From Amoebidium appalachense (Eukaryota; Ichthyosporea), in contig CAVNZM010000012.1 of assembly GCA_963693365.1 (NCBI GenBank), forward strand, positions 6,634,001 through 6,698,000: DNA of 64,000 nt. Reading direction: 5' to 3'. The translations under genes and the position numbers were made by a program. The notes under the pieces were generated by a model, which was not told where the DNA came from, searched no databases, and saw nothing but the letters and a program-made list of their open reading frames with translations. Of the stretch, positions 11,485 to 40,344 are shown piece after piece. Numbering within the stretch: the first letter of the stretch is position 1; every line of letters begins with the position of its first letter.

Positions 11485-12985
11485 TCAAACCTGATCGTCT
11501 CTCCACGAACGCTGAGGCCTGTTCTCATAAGCCATGGCCCATGGCACCCGTTCCTTCCCGTACCCAGCAATCTTGGCCTGGTGCGCCTTGGGCATACCTT
11601 TGCCCAAACGCCAGTCCGCAAAGTCTTTAGCTTTGGCATGGTACGACCGCGCACCAGCCTTTGCCTTGCTGCCGCCGCAGTTTTTGCGGTAGTACGGCCG
11701 ACGGATGTCGTCATCATTGTACCGGCGTTTGTTGTTGCTGGGCACCTTCGGCTGCCCATCGCGGTTGTCGGATTCGTAGTAGTCAGTACCTGCTGCTTGT
11801 GTGTTGGTTTGTGTCAGTCTGGACCACATGGCCTCTCCCGTATGCGAGATGGGTTTCTGGTTATCACTTGCGGACTGATCACCAGGATTCTGGCTGTTGG
11901 CCCCTTCCGCTTGGCTCCCCCCGTTACCTCCTCCCGAATTTGGGTTGGGACCATATTCGGCGTCGCGAGAATTGTCGTCGCCACGGCCGTTTGCAATACC
12001 GTCCTCCCAGTCGTCGTAGTCTGGATCATTGGCATTGTTGGGCCCATCGCGGTTGTCGGACTCGTAGTGGCTTTGACTGTCGGTATTTGCCATCCCTGGC
12101 TCTTCCGTCTGCGAGTTGGGGTTCTGGTCATTATTGCTGGACTGGTCACCCGGGTTGCTGTTGGCCCCTTCGGCTTGGCTCCCCCCATTACCTCCCGATC
12201 CGCGGTTGGTGTTGTACTCGGCATCGCGAGAGTTATCGTCACCACGGCCATTCATAATCGCATCATCCCAGTCGTCGTAGTCTGGATCATTGGCGTTGTT
12301 GGGATTCCCGTCGCTATCGTCGTCGGCCTCGTAGCTGCCTGAGGAGCCGGATGCCTGTGTTGAGCCTGTCTGTCCGGACCCCGTCGGCAGATCACTGGAA
12401 GGTTTCTGGTTATCACTTGAACCTTGATTCTGGCTGTTGGCCCCTTCAGCTTGGCTACCACCATTACCCCCCGAACTTGATTCGCGGTTAGCGTTATATT
12501 CGGCGTCACGGGAATTGTCATCGCCGCGGCCGTTTGCGATAGCGTCCTCCCAGTCGTCATAGTCTGGATCATTAGCATTGTTGGGCCCATCGCGGTTGTC
12601 GGACTCGTAGTGGCTTTGACTGTCGGTATTTGCCATCCCTGGCTCTTCTGTCTGCGAGTTGGGGTTCGGGTCATTATTGCTGGACTGGTCGCCCGAGTTC
12701 TGACCGTTGGCCTCTTCTGCTTGGTTCCCGCCATTATCTCCCTGACCCGACGATCCGCTGCTGTCGCCGGAATTGTCCTCCACAGACGTAGCGGGACCTA
12801 GCTGTATCCCTGGGCCAAGGTGAAGGCCATTGATGATAGCATCGATGTTGGCAGGCGGCCCATGAACCGGTTGTGAGGACCCACCGGAAATCGACACTGT
12901 GTTCCCACTGAACCCTCCGGAATGGTTGTCGACCATGCCGCCATGCGACGAGTAAGGGTTGCTCATCGCTCCAGAAGCTGCTCCC

Positions 12986-13392
12986 TGTTGGAGTGCAGAC
13001 TTACGCTCACTCCACAATATGTGTATGTTAGCTTTACAATTGGTTCCGTGTACACAGACACACGCTGACACTCGATCACCACATGCACATCTGCATAGTT
13101 GAGGAATGTTGCCAATTGTGTTTTGACTGCAAACGATTGGTTCACTGGTCCCAGAGATCTCTAAATGAAAGTAACCAATCCGATTAGCGCCTGGCATCCG
13201 GATTACATTCCAGACTGCTGCCCCACGGGTATATAAGCCACGTCTCTGCCAGGTGCAGACATGGAGTTGAGTCATGGAGTAAAGACATGGAGTTCAGTCA
13301 TGGAGTTAACACACTGAAAGCAGTAAAAAAACGGGTCAGCGCCCAAGCGCGCCACGACGAGGGCCTAGTCACAGCGGACTCTACTTCCAACA
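12986..13392 (+). repeat. 5' LTR of the small retroelement
   Basis: 407 bp, running TGTTGGA to TCCAACA. It contains a TATATAAG box at 13230-13237 and, downstream, about four copies of a 13-bp CATGGAGTTCAGT-type unit near the likely transcript start. Confidence 0.88.
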
Positions 13393-13407
13393 GGGTTATG
13401 GGCCCAG
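13393..13407 (+). promoter_or_regulatory. Primer-binding site complementary to the initiator tRNA-Met anticodon arm
   Basis: GGGTTATGGGCCCAG directly follows the LTR. It is the reverse complement of the anticodon stem-loop of eukaryotic initiator tRNA-Met (CTGGGCCCATAACCC) rather than of the tRNA 3' end. Drosophila copia is known to prime from a cleaved 5' half of this tRNA. The match implies the same priming here. Confidence 0.75.
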
Positions 13408-13687
13408 ACACGACACCGCGGCCTCTAACTTCACGTCCCCTACGACGCCTTGAACGGAGGAGCCAGAAACCGACTTCTAGGCTGTACCCTACACCCGCGA
13501 GCGTATTTCCGTGAAGTAGAGACTTTCGCTTCCACAAACTCCATCCGCAGCAGCCTGCGACATCAACGTCAAGTATTCCACTTCATTGGCGGGGCACGCA
13601 CCACAGTGGAATGCACACCCCGGTCTACCCTGCAAGCAGCCACACTCACTCTCTCTTCTCTACAGTGGTGTGTACACTTCTCCAATT

Positions 13688-13696
13688 GGGTAGGGG
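13688..13696 (+). promoter_or_regulatory. Short polypurine-like tract before the 3' LTR
   Basis: GGGTAGGGG abuts the start of the right LTR, where a plus-strand primer tract is expected. It is short and interrupted by a T. Confidence 0.45.
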
Positions 13697-14127
13697 TGTT
13701 GGAGTGCAGACTTACGCTCACTCCACAATATGTGTATGTTAGCTTTACAATTGGTTCCGTGTACACAGACACACGCTGACACTCGATCACCACATGCACA
13801 TCTGCATAGTTGAGGAATGTTGCCAATTGTGTTTTGACTGCAAACGATTGGTTCACTGGTCCCAGAGATCTCTAAATGAAAGTAACCAATCCGATTAGCA
13901 CCTGGCATCCGGATTACATTCCAGACTGCTGCCCCACGGGTATATAAGCCACGTCTCTGCCAGGTGCAGACATGGAGTTCAGACATGGAGTTCAGTCATG
14001 GAGTTCAGACATGGAGTTCAGTCATGGAGTTCAGTCATGGAGTTAACACACTGAAAGCAGTAAAAAAACGGGTCAGCGCCCAAGCGCGCCACGACGACCC
14101 TAGTCACAGCAGACTCTACTTCCAACA
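13697..14127 (+). repeat. 3' LTR of the small retroelement
   Basis: 431 bp, nearly identical to the 5' LTR. It carries two more copies of the 13-bp unit (26 bp) and a 2-bp deletion near the end, which explains the 24-bp length difference. The TATATAAG box is at 13941-13948. Confidence 0.88.
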
Positions 14128-14563
14128 CTCCCGTCGCCAACCCTCCCAGGGCGGCAGCTCCACCCGCAACGGCGGCTCCGATTGCCGGAGCAACTATCAT
14201 GATAACCTTTTTCTCCGGTTGTTTGGCCCCGCGGAAGTCGCGTGCTGCCACCGTGGCTTCCTCGTAGTCATCAGCCCCGCAGGTCTCAGCCACACAGCGG
14301 CTGTGCATCCGCTTCAGCAGACGCCCCGACCGGCCCTTTGCCAGCAGCTGGTCGTGCGTGGCGCCACACAGGCGCACGCAGTAGTCCTCGTCTCGGTCGC
14401 AGCGGCTGACGCAGCGACGAACACCGCTGCGGCCTTTGGCTGCTGTCGAAAAGTCCGCTGACTGGGTCTCGCGTTCGCACAGGTCGGTGCACGTCAGCCC
14501 GGCGGAGAGCGTGGCGACGGCCAGCAGCGCTGACAGCACCCAAAGGACGGCGGTCTTCCCCAT

Positions 14564-33865
<19,302 letters not shown>

Positions 33866-34348
33866 GTTTGCGGAATCACACAGCGGGTATACCGCTGACT
33901 AGAATTGTTGGCGCAAATGTTCTAGTGGATTCTGGAAAACATCTAAAATCACAAGGAGCCTTATACAGAGCCAGAGTTAATGATTTGTAACGCCCAGGTA
34001 GATTTTTCTTGCCAAAAAAATAAATGAACGAACTCTAGTAGCCTTCTGTCCACTCGTAATGTAGGTACCAGAAGCCCTCCCACTTTCCTTCACACCACAT
34101 GAAAAATCTCTTCGTCCTCGTTTACTTAACGGAGGCTAAAGTGAAAGCTTAAAACCTTCCGAGCTGTATAGCTTGCCTCAAAACTCCGGAGATTAGCCCC
34201 GGAAACTAGTCTCTTCCCCTACTGAAACACAAGGAGTCGTCTCCTGCAAGTCTGCGTCTCATTAATGCACGTGGACTCTTGGGCACAGAGGAAAGCAATG
34301 TGTGCGCCTATAGGTGATCACTGATTGGCTATACCCGCATCAATGACG
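33866..34348. other. NOL10 upstream region
   Basis: 483 bp separate the NOL10 start codon from the stop of the recombinase-like gene on the same strand. It presumably holds the NOL10 promoter and 5' leader. No clear TATA box was found. Confidence 0.45.
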
Positions 34349-35098
34349 TCACGATCCCGCCACATCCACCCCCATAGCCTCATAATCCTCCAGCGTCGAA
34401 GGCCGTGTCTCCCTGGCCTTCATCTTCTTGGTCACCCGCTTGCTGGCGGTCATCTTCAGGCGCTTTGTGTGGTTTGCGGCGTCTCTTTTGGCCAGTTTGG
34501 TGCTTTCCATACTTGCGACGTCCGTGATGTTTACAGATGAAATGGGTGGTGACAGCAATGAGGCGAGCTCTTCATGGTCGGGGCCGTCACTACCACAGAG
34601 AACCACGACCTTGACGCCATATCGCTCAAGGAGCCACCAGAGAAGGTCGCCGGCGAGTCTGCAGAGTCGGTCTTTGTAGGTAACCACAACCTCTGCGACA
34701 GCTCCCTCGCTTGCTCGTTCCAAAAGGGACAACAGGCCTCGCCTCTTAAAGTTGACACCACTCCCGACATCCGAGATGACCTCGTGACTGGGATACCGTG
34801 CACGGATAAAGTCAATCTGTCGCTGGAGGTCCCCTTTCTGCTTTGCAGAGGAGACCCGTGCATAGGCAATGTGGGCTCTTCGTCTGGGTGCGGTCTCTTC
34901 ACTCCCCGATAGCTTTGCCACGTCATTCCAGAGGTACAGACGGGTGTTTGCCGGGGTCCGAACGGAGCCAATCCTCCTGGTGTCTGCCCACTACCGTCTG
35001 AGAGTGGCAGTGGTGACACCAAGCCGCTCCCTGACGACGCCGGCTGGGACATACTTTGCGTCCTCGGGTGTGCCCGGGGAGTACCTGTGTCCGCCCAT
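34349..35098 (-). pseudogene. IS607-type serine recombinase (transposase), one in-frame stop
   Basis: The predicted product has the two-part layout of IS607-family TnpA. A short MerR-like helix-turn-helix comes first (VRERLGVTTATLRR, about residues 20-35 from the ATG at 35098). A resolvase catalytic domain follows, with YARVSS (catalytic Ser), DLQRQID, GSGVNFKRRGLLSLLE and VTYKDRL, and a Lys-rich tail. The two domains are in the same frame but separated by a single TAG at 34991-34993, right after the helix-turn-helix. Downstream of the stop the frame stays open for more than 200 codons. IS607-like elements are known in prokaryotes, giant DNA viruses and some eukaryotes. No TnpB/Fanzor-like partner follows on this strand. 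Near-intact catalytic residues suggest recent decay, or that the stop is an error or polymorphism. Confidence 0.85.
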
Positions 35099-35495
35099 AG
35101 CTGCATCAACCAGCGACTCTTTACATATGCCCCGATTATTTTTCTGACAACATCCAAAAGTTGCAAAATTGGCCAGTTTCACTCCGTAGATATGGCCATG
35201 TTTATTGTAGTTTGTGTGTGGCTGGCCATGTCAAACCGGTGACATGGACTGCATTTTGTCATGTATGTGGTCGTTGAAAGCTTTTTACACAAATGCACAA
35301 TTGCAGTGTCCACTGAGAATATATTGTCATTGTTGGTTAGAAATGTTATAAATGCCATAAGCTGCTTTTGCCATGGGGGTCACGGAGTGGGCTTATATAG
35401 ACCCTCACATGGCTCAAATAGCCTCGTCAGAACCTGTGTTTGGACGTGTTTGACATTAGCACAGCAGGGTTGCCACTGGTCATATCAAAGCCACC
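35099..35495. other. Divergent intergenic region of the island
   Basis: This lies between the minus-strand recombinase and the plus-strand two-exon gene. The recombinase frame stays open a further 28 codons upstream to a GTG at 35182, but without an ATG. Nothing else was recognised. Confidence 0.4.
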
Positions 35496-36982
35496 ATGCC
35501 TACATCCAAGGCTTGGACACCAAGAGTGTTACTGGTGCAGTTCTTCAAGCTCTTTACCGGAGTGCTTGGTCTGAACGAAATGTAAGTTTTTGTTTGCCAG
35601 ATTGTCCATAAGTAAGCTTGAACACAAACCAGTTAGTCTTGAGTTCAATTTGCAACTGTCGTGTTGTTGTTGTTTTTTTTTTTGCGCTGTGTCTGGTTGT
35701 GTGATGTACTTTTGCGGGTATGATGAGAGAGCTGCAAGGTTGTGCCTGGTGTTTGTTTTCTGACTGTGCTGTGTGGTAGGGGACGTGCAAACCAGAAGCA
35801 CGGGTGTGCCTTTGAATTCTTTTGTTATAATTTTGCTTTATTTGAGGTTTTTCAGGGTAGTGTTCATCTACCGAGCACGCCACCACAGTGACTGACTCTC
35901 GCACAACCGGCACACAGGGGCCTTGTTGTGCAGGTGCATCTGGAGGCCGCATCTGTCCGCAATGCCGTCTGCAAGTATGCGCAACTCATCCCCGAATTTG
36001 CCGGCTGCACGTCCTTTGCGATGTTTCTGACCAACCAAATCATGACCCGCCACACCCAGCGTGCCCTAGAGTCTGCAGCGCGGGTGCCTAAGGCCGAACT
36101 GTTCTATTTTTGCCAACTAAGAGATCGCTTACACGGGCGCTGTGTGGGCGGACCTTGTGGCGGGCTTTGACCCCAACCTCTCCCGCCAAGACTCCTATAG
36201 CAAACAGGATGTGTATGAACTGGTGAAATTGGCACTCCACGAGCGCCAACAGCGACCACCGGTACCCTCGCCCACCGACATAGGCTCCCCAAAAACCACC
36301 CATCGTCGAAGATGCCAATCGGCTGTGGCTCGCAAGATGTTACCCGAAGATGTTTCCGGGCTCGAGGCCTTGGCTTCGTCGCGTACGTTTCTACTCGCAT
36401 ACTCTGATGTGGCTGGCAAGAAGGAGGCCAGCGAGAGCCATGTTGCGTGTCTATACGCGTGGCTACGAGATCAGCTCAATGGGAAAAAATGGAGACACAA
36501 GCTTCCAAACATCATCGGCAACGTGGCTTGGCTTGAAGTCTCAGATGACGACCGCCAACACATCTCTACTCTTCTTGGCTGTGTGACCCCACGTGCGGGT
36601 CCCAGGCTGCCCGAGTCACCCCCTCAGACCACACACGGCAACATTGACGGGCATGCCAACCAGTCTCAGGCTAGCCCTGTCACCATCACAGATGACCACG
36701 CCAACGCCGTCACGGAAGACCACGCCAATGCCGTCGCGGCTGACTGAGACTGCTGGGTCCGTGGACAGCGACACACAGTCTCTGGCAGCCAGTGTGAGTG
36801 TTGAGGTGTGCACCGTTGCTGCCGTCGTTGAGAGCCCGCCAAAAGTCACCGCCATTCCCGACAGTGTTGAATGGCACGGACCGAAGGAGAGCATCACCCC
36901 GCCAGCCAAACCCCGTCCCTGCAAAGACCTGCGCAGCGTAGATGCCGGGATTTTTGCCTACACTGTTGGACACCTTGTGTAG
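35496..36982 (+). pseudogene. Unrecognised two-exon gene with frameshift(s)
   Basis: Exon 1 (35496-35581) begins with a strong start context, GCCACCATGC, and ends at a consensus donor AT|GTAAGT. Exon 2 begins at 35918 after CACACAG, which restores phase (2+1). It continues open to about 36118, where the frame shifts by one base. The reading then resumes in the next frame at about 36121 (EIAYTGAVWADL) and runs to 36747. A third frame from about 36750 to 36982 also looks protein-like (VDSDTQSLAASVSVEV), so a second shift is possible. No domain was recognised and no catalytic motif is obvious. It sits divergently from the recombinase and converges on the poly(A) polymerase gene. A degenerate partner protein of the IS607-like element, or a viral gene, are both possible. 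Confidence 0.45.
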
Positions 36983-37141
36983 AGCATGCTTTTGTGCTGT
37001 CTGTGAGACCTAGAAACCTGCGTAGTTTGTGTGCCTTGGAGTGCATGGCTTTTTCTACCATCTTTTGAACCTAGACCACCTAATTGTTGGCTTCTTATCC
37101 TTTTTGACCATGTAATTGGCTAGCCCTGTGGGCATCTAAAT

Positions 37142-38470
37142 TCAGTCCTCGCTGGAACACCCGCCTGGGCCGTATGTTTGTGGAAAAACAAACTTGAGCA
37201 GAAATATACTCGCTGGCGTGGATGCCGCCGCATTCACAGCCTTTACCATTAAGTGCGCTGCTTTCACTGCCTCCTGAAAAAACTGCCTTGCCAAAACCTT
37301 GCCATCTTGTGAACGTGGCTCAATGAGGCTTGCTATGCGCACATTGATGAGGGCCAATTCCGCGATGGTGGCCAGCGAGCCAACTTTGATGGCCACCCAT
37401 TTCTTCTCTGCATAGTTAAACACCTCTGCATCTATATAGGACCTGCACACACGTGGGCGCACCAGTGTTACCATTTTGTCAGGCTCGATTGTCTTGTCGG
37501 TTGCATACAGCCACAGGTCCACCACTGACAGTGTGTCAAAAGATCCGGTCACATCAGCTGGGTACTGGTATTTGCGTGGCACCAACCGACCCCATTTTGC
37601 AGGGAAAGACTTAGACAGTGCTTCCCCGGCAGCCACTGGGTCTGCCGCCAGAAAAGTGGCTTCAGAGCTCAGCTTGCCCGCATCAACATATGAAAACCCC
37701 TTGAAGCGCGCGGGCCCCACAGGGCCCACGTCAGTCACATCTATGTCCAAGTTGGCCAGGGTGGTGGCCCCTACACAAACCACAAACGGCTTGAGTGTAG
37801 CTGCCGCGCACACAATGTAGTTGACCATCTCGAATGTTATGGCTGAATTAGGGGGGTCCACCTGATGTGTAGACTCCAAAGGATACACGGCCTCCAGCAC
37901 GTTAATACGCTGAAACACTTTATCCACTCGGTATGCCGCTGCCTGTGAGGCAAGCATGGTGTATAGATCCACACGCGCTGTGATTGGTCCAATCAGATGC
38001 AGGCCGTCGGAGGTAACAACACGATCTAGAACAGACAGAAACATGGGGGTGGCGGTGGTTACATCGGCCACTTGAAGCTCCGGCTTTGCATACACTCGGT
38101 GTGTGCCCGGGTGCATGCCTAATTTCCAAAATGCAGCGGGGAATCCGGCATCTTTCAGCAGCCGGACCATGGCCTCTGCATCGTCCTGTGCCGTGTTGCT
38201 GTACATGTCATAGTCCGGGACTGATACAGCACGGTTGTAGAACACCAGGTCTGGGCGGCGCATGTGTACCAGCTCGTTCAGCGCCGTCCCGCCGTACATC
38301 ACAAGTTTGCGTGCGACTGCATAGTCCCGCACTATGCCCACTGCACGGCGCACCTCGGGTGTAAGGGCTGATGGTTTGTGGTCCTTCAAGTTGGTGTCCT
38401 CCAGATAGCTGGTCCAGATTTTCATCACATGGTCAAACATGAACGGGCTCTGTGTGGGTCTGATGGTCAT
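37142..38470 (-). CDS. Poly(A) polymerase catalytic subunit of the large nucleocytoplasmic DNA virus type
   Basis: The 442-residue open frame has the nucleotidyltransferase core of the poly(A) polymerases encoded by large nucleocytoplasmic DNA viruses. It shows MYGGTALNEL (Gly-Gly-Thr loop), then FYN...VPDYDMYS (the D-x-D metal-binding pair), a conserved HPGTHRV stretch, and VADVTT (the likely third carboxylate). Length is comparable with the roughly 475-residue asfarvirus enzyme. In viruses this enzyme adds poly(A) tails to viral mRNA in the cytoplasm. The ATG at 38470 was chosen because the frame upstream lacks another ATG and runs toward a (GT)n tract. There are no introns or breaks, unlike neighbouring genes. 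Host canonical poly(A) polymerases are organised differently. The gene lies next to an IS607-like recombinase, a family also found in giant viruses. An integrated viral gene is the best reading. Expression is unknown. Confidence 0.85.
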   Translation of the reverse strand: MTIRPTQSPFMFDHVMKIWTSYLEDTNLKDHKPSALTPEVRRAVGIVRDYAVARKLVMYGGTALNELVHMRRPDLVFYNRAVSVPDYDMYSNTAQDDAEAMVRLLKDAGFPAAFWKLGMHPGTHRVYAKPELQVADVTTATPMFLSVLDRVVTSDGLHLIGPITARVDLYTMLASQAAAYRVDKVFQRINVLEAVYPLESTHQVDPPNSAITFEMVNYIVCAAATLKPFVVCVGATTLANLDIDVTDVGPVGPARFKGFSYVDAGKLSSEATFLAADPVAAGEALSKSFPAKWGRLVPRKYQYPADVTGSFDTLSVVDLWLYATDKTIEPDKMVTLVRPRVCRSYIDAEVFNYAEKKWVAIKVGSLATIAELALINVRIASLIEPRSQDGKVLARQFFQEAVKAAHLMVKAVNAAASTPASIFLLKFVFPQTYGPGGCSSED

Positions 38471-39100
<630 letters not shown>

Positions 39101-39272
39101 GATTGGCCATCATATCGCGCCGGCGCAAATTCCTTTGCTCATGATTGGTTGCAGGTCACACATTGGCTTTTTTGGCGGGAGGCAGTATGCCGTGCAGCGG
39201 CTATAAACTGCACACTCAGGCCGTCAAATGTCATTATCCGCTGCAAACATTGACTCTTAAAAACACAACAAG
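39101..39272 (+). promoter_or_regulatory. Well-formed promoter for the truncated gene
   Basis: Several ATTGG/CCAAT-type boxes lie at about 39098-39170. An E2F-like TTTGGCGGGA lies near 39170-39180, and a TATAAA box at 39202-39207, 66 bp before the ATG. The ATG context is ACAAGATGG, a strong start. Confidence 0.6.
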
Positions 39273-39489
39273 ATGGCCGGCAAGCGCGTTTCTACCATGC
39301 TGATTGATGAGCAAGGACCAGCAAGCAAGAAGGCGCGCCTGGGTGTTGCCATCCCGGCATTCCCCTGCTGGACCCAGGTGACCGGCAGCAACGGCCTGCC
39401 CCTCACAAGCGCAACCATACTGCACGGCAAGGATATATACATTGATGCGGACGGCCTGCTTGGCAGCGGCATTCTCTTCAACCGCATTT
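39273..39489 (+). pseudogene. 5' end of an unrecognised gene, cut off by a Gypsy LTR
   Basis: An open frame of about 72 codons begins MAGKRVSTML and includes a basic KKAR stretch, then continues until sequence that matches the expected outer end of the Gypsy 3' LTR. The last few codons before the stop at 39513-39515 derive from the LTR. The strong promoter and start context suggest a once-functional gene. The family was not recognised. Its place beside the viral poly(A) polymerase suggests it belongs to the same island. Confidence 0.5.
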
Positions 39490-40206
39490 GTCGTATCCTA
39501 TTATATGTGTACTAGAGACGCGGCACTCTACTAAGTGTACACACACGAAAAGGAACGAACGTGTACAGAAAAACGGTAAAGTTTATTAAGACCAGGCTCC
39601 GACGGGCAAACTTAGATCCGTACGGATTGAGTCTAAGTTACGACTGAGGCCATCAAGGCCGTGCCCTACAAGATCATCATCACCTGGCCCCCTACGATGC
39701 CACATTCCATTAACATTCCGATCTACTTTTATCGTGCGCCTGCACGAGCTAAGTCGATCTACTCAACTAATATATTTATCCAAGTCTCACCCCTCACCCT
39801 CCCCCTAGTGGCACCGCAGAGTCTAAATCTACATTTCATACTATCCTCCCCCCCCCTCCCTCCCCCCCTTTCCTCTACATCTACATATATAAATACGTTT
39901 GGCAACATATACTATCAAACCTTGCCAATCCTTACAAAAGGGCTTCTGCCCGAACAATCACATTCCTAAGTCCTCCTACGATCTATCCTACACACTAATT
40001 AGAATTCTATTGGACGGCTGTCCCGGCTGACGTGGTCCAATGCCCTGCGCCGGCAGAGGCAAATTGCACGCAGCTGTTCAGCTATCTTGAGGCCCCGGAC
40101 TTGATCTTGATGATCTGTGGACCCGGGCCACCCCCCCCCCCCCCCCCCCCCCCCGATCTCGATCGTAGACTTAGGCTAATCTGCTGAGACGGATTAGTAT
40201 ATGTCA
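39489..40206 (-). repeat. Probable 3' LTR of Gypsy copy A
   Basis: On the minus strand it starts TGACATATAC directly after a G-rich polypurine tract and would end TACGACA at 39489. A TTAATAAACT polyadenylation-type signal lies inside, near 39580. The matching 5' LTR is not in the window and copy B keeps only about 135 bp of it, so the outer end is tentative. Confidence 0.5.
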
Positions 40207-40222
40207 ACTCCCCCCCCGGCCC
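40207..40222 (-). promoter_or_regulatory. Polypurine tract of Gypsy copy A
   Basis: On the minus strand, a G-rich purine run ending GGGGAGT immediately precedes the proposed LTR start, as expected for the plus-strand primer site. Copy B has the same arrangement at about 58341. Confidence 0.55.
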
Positions 40223-40344
40223 CCGGAAAACTTGAAGCTGAGTCCCACCTCAGTCACATTACATCTAACACCCCCTAAAAAGACATAGACTAATCAGTCT
40301 CCTAAAAAAATTAAATTAAATGAATGACGAAGAAAAATAATAAA

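Larger units (their letters stand above)
12986..14127 (+). mobile_element. Small non-autonomous LTR retroelement (TRIM-like, Copia-style primer site)
   Basis: Two direct LTRs (12986-13392 and 13697-14127) flank only about 304 bp of non-coding interior. Each LTR begins TGTTGGA and ends TCCAACA, a 7-bp terminal inverted repeat with TG...CA ends. Both sides are bordered by CTCCC (12981-12985 and 14128-14132), a 5-bp target duplication. The LTRs differ by only a few substitutions and a repeat-number change, so the insertion is young. A primer-binding site follows the left LTR and a short purine tract precedes the right LTR, which sets the orientation as plus. There is no gag or pol, so mobilisation would depend on an autonomous relative, probably Copia-like. 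Confidence 0.88.
11485..14563 (-). pseudogene. Secreted Cys-rich, Asn/Gly/Asp-repeat protein (copy 2), split by an LTR element
   Basis: This is a paralogue of the gene at 4246-5970 in convergent orientation. The N-terminal part (14563-14133) encodes the signal peptide, the eight-Cys domain and the hydrophobic Gly/Ala segment. The remainder (12985-11485) encodes the hydrophilic region with three DPDYDDW repeats and the basic tail. An LTR element (12986-14127) plus a duplicated CTCCC lies between them. The two gene parts total 1932 nt, exactly 644 codons, and meet in phase, so the gene was open before the insertion and has gathered no other break. As it stands, the upstream part reads into LTR sequence and stops at 14018. 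The element is antisense to the gene. The same locus in other individuals may be intact. Confidence 0.8.

Noticed and set aside
35496-36982. Fanzor/TnpB-like partner of the recombinase
   Set aside because: Orientation is divergent, and no RuvC Asp-Glu-Asp motifs or Cys4 finger could be seen; left as unknown.
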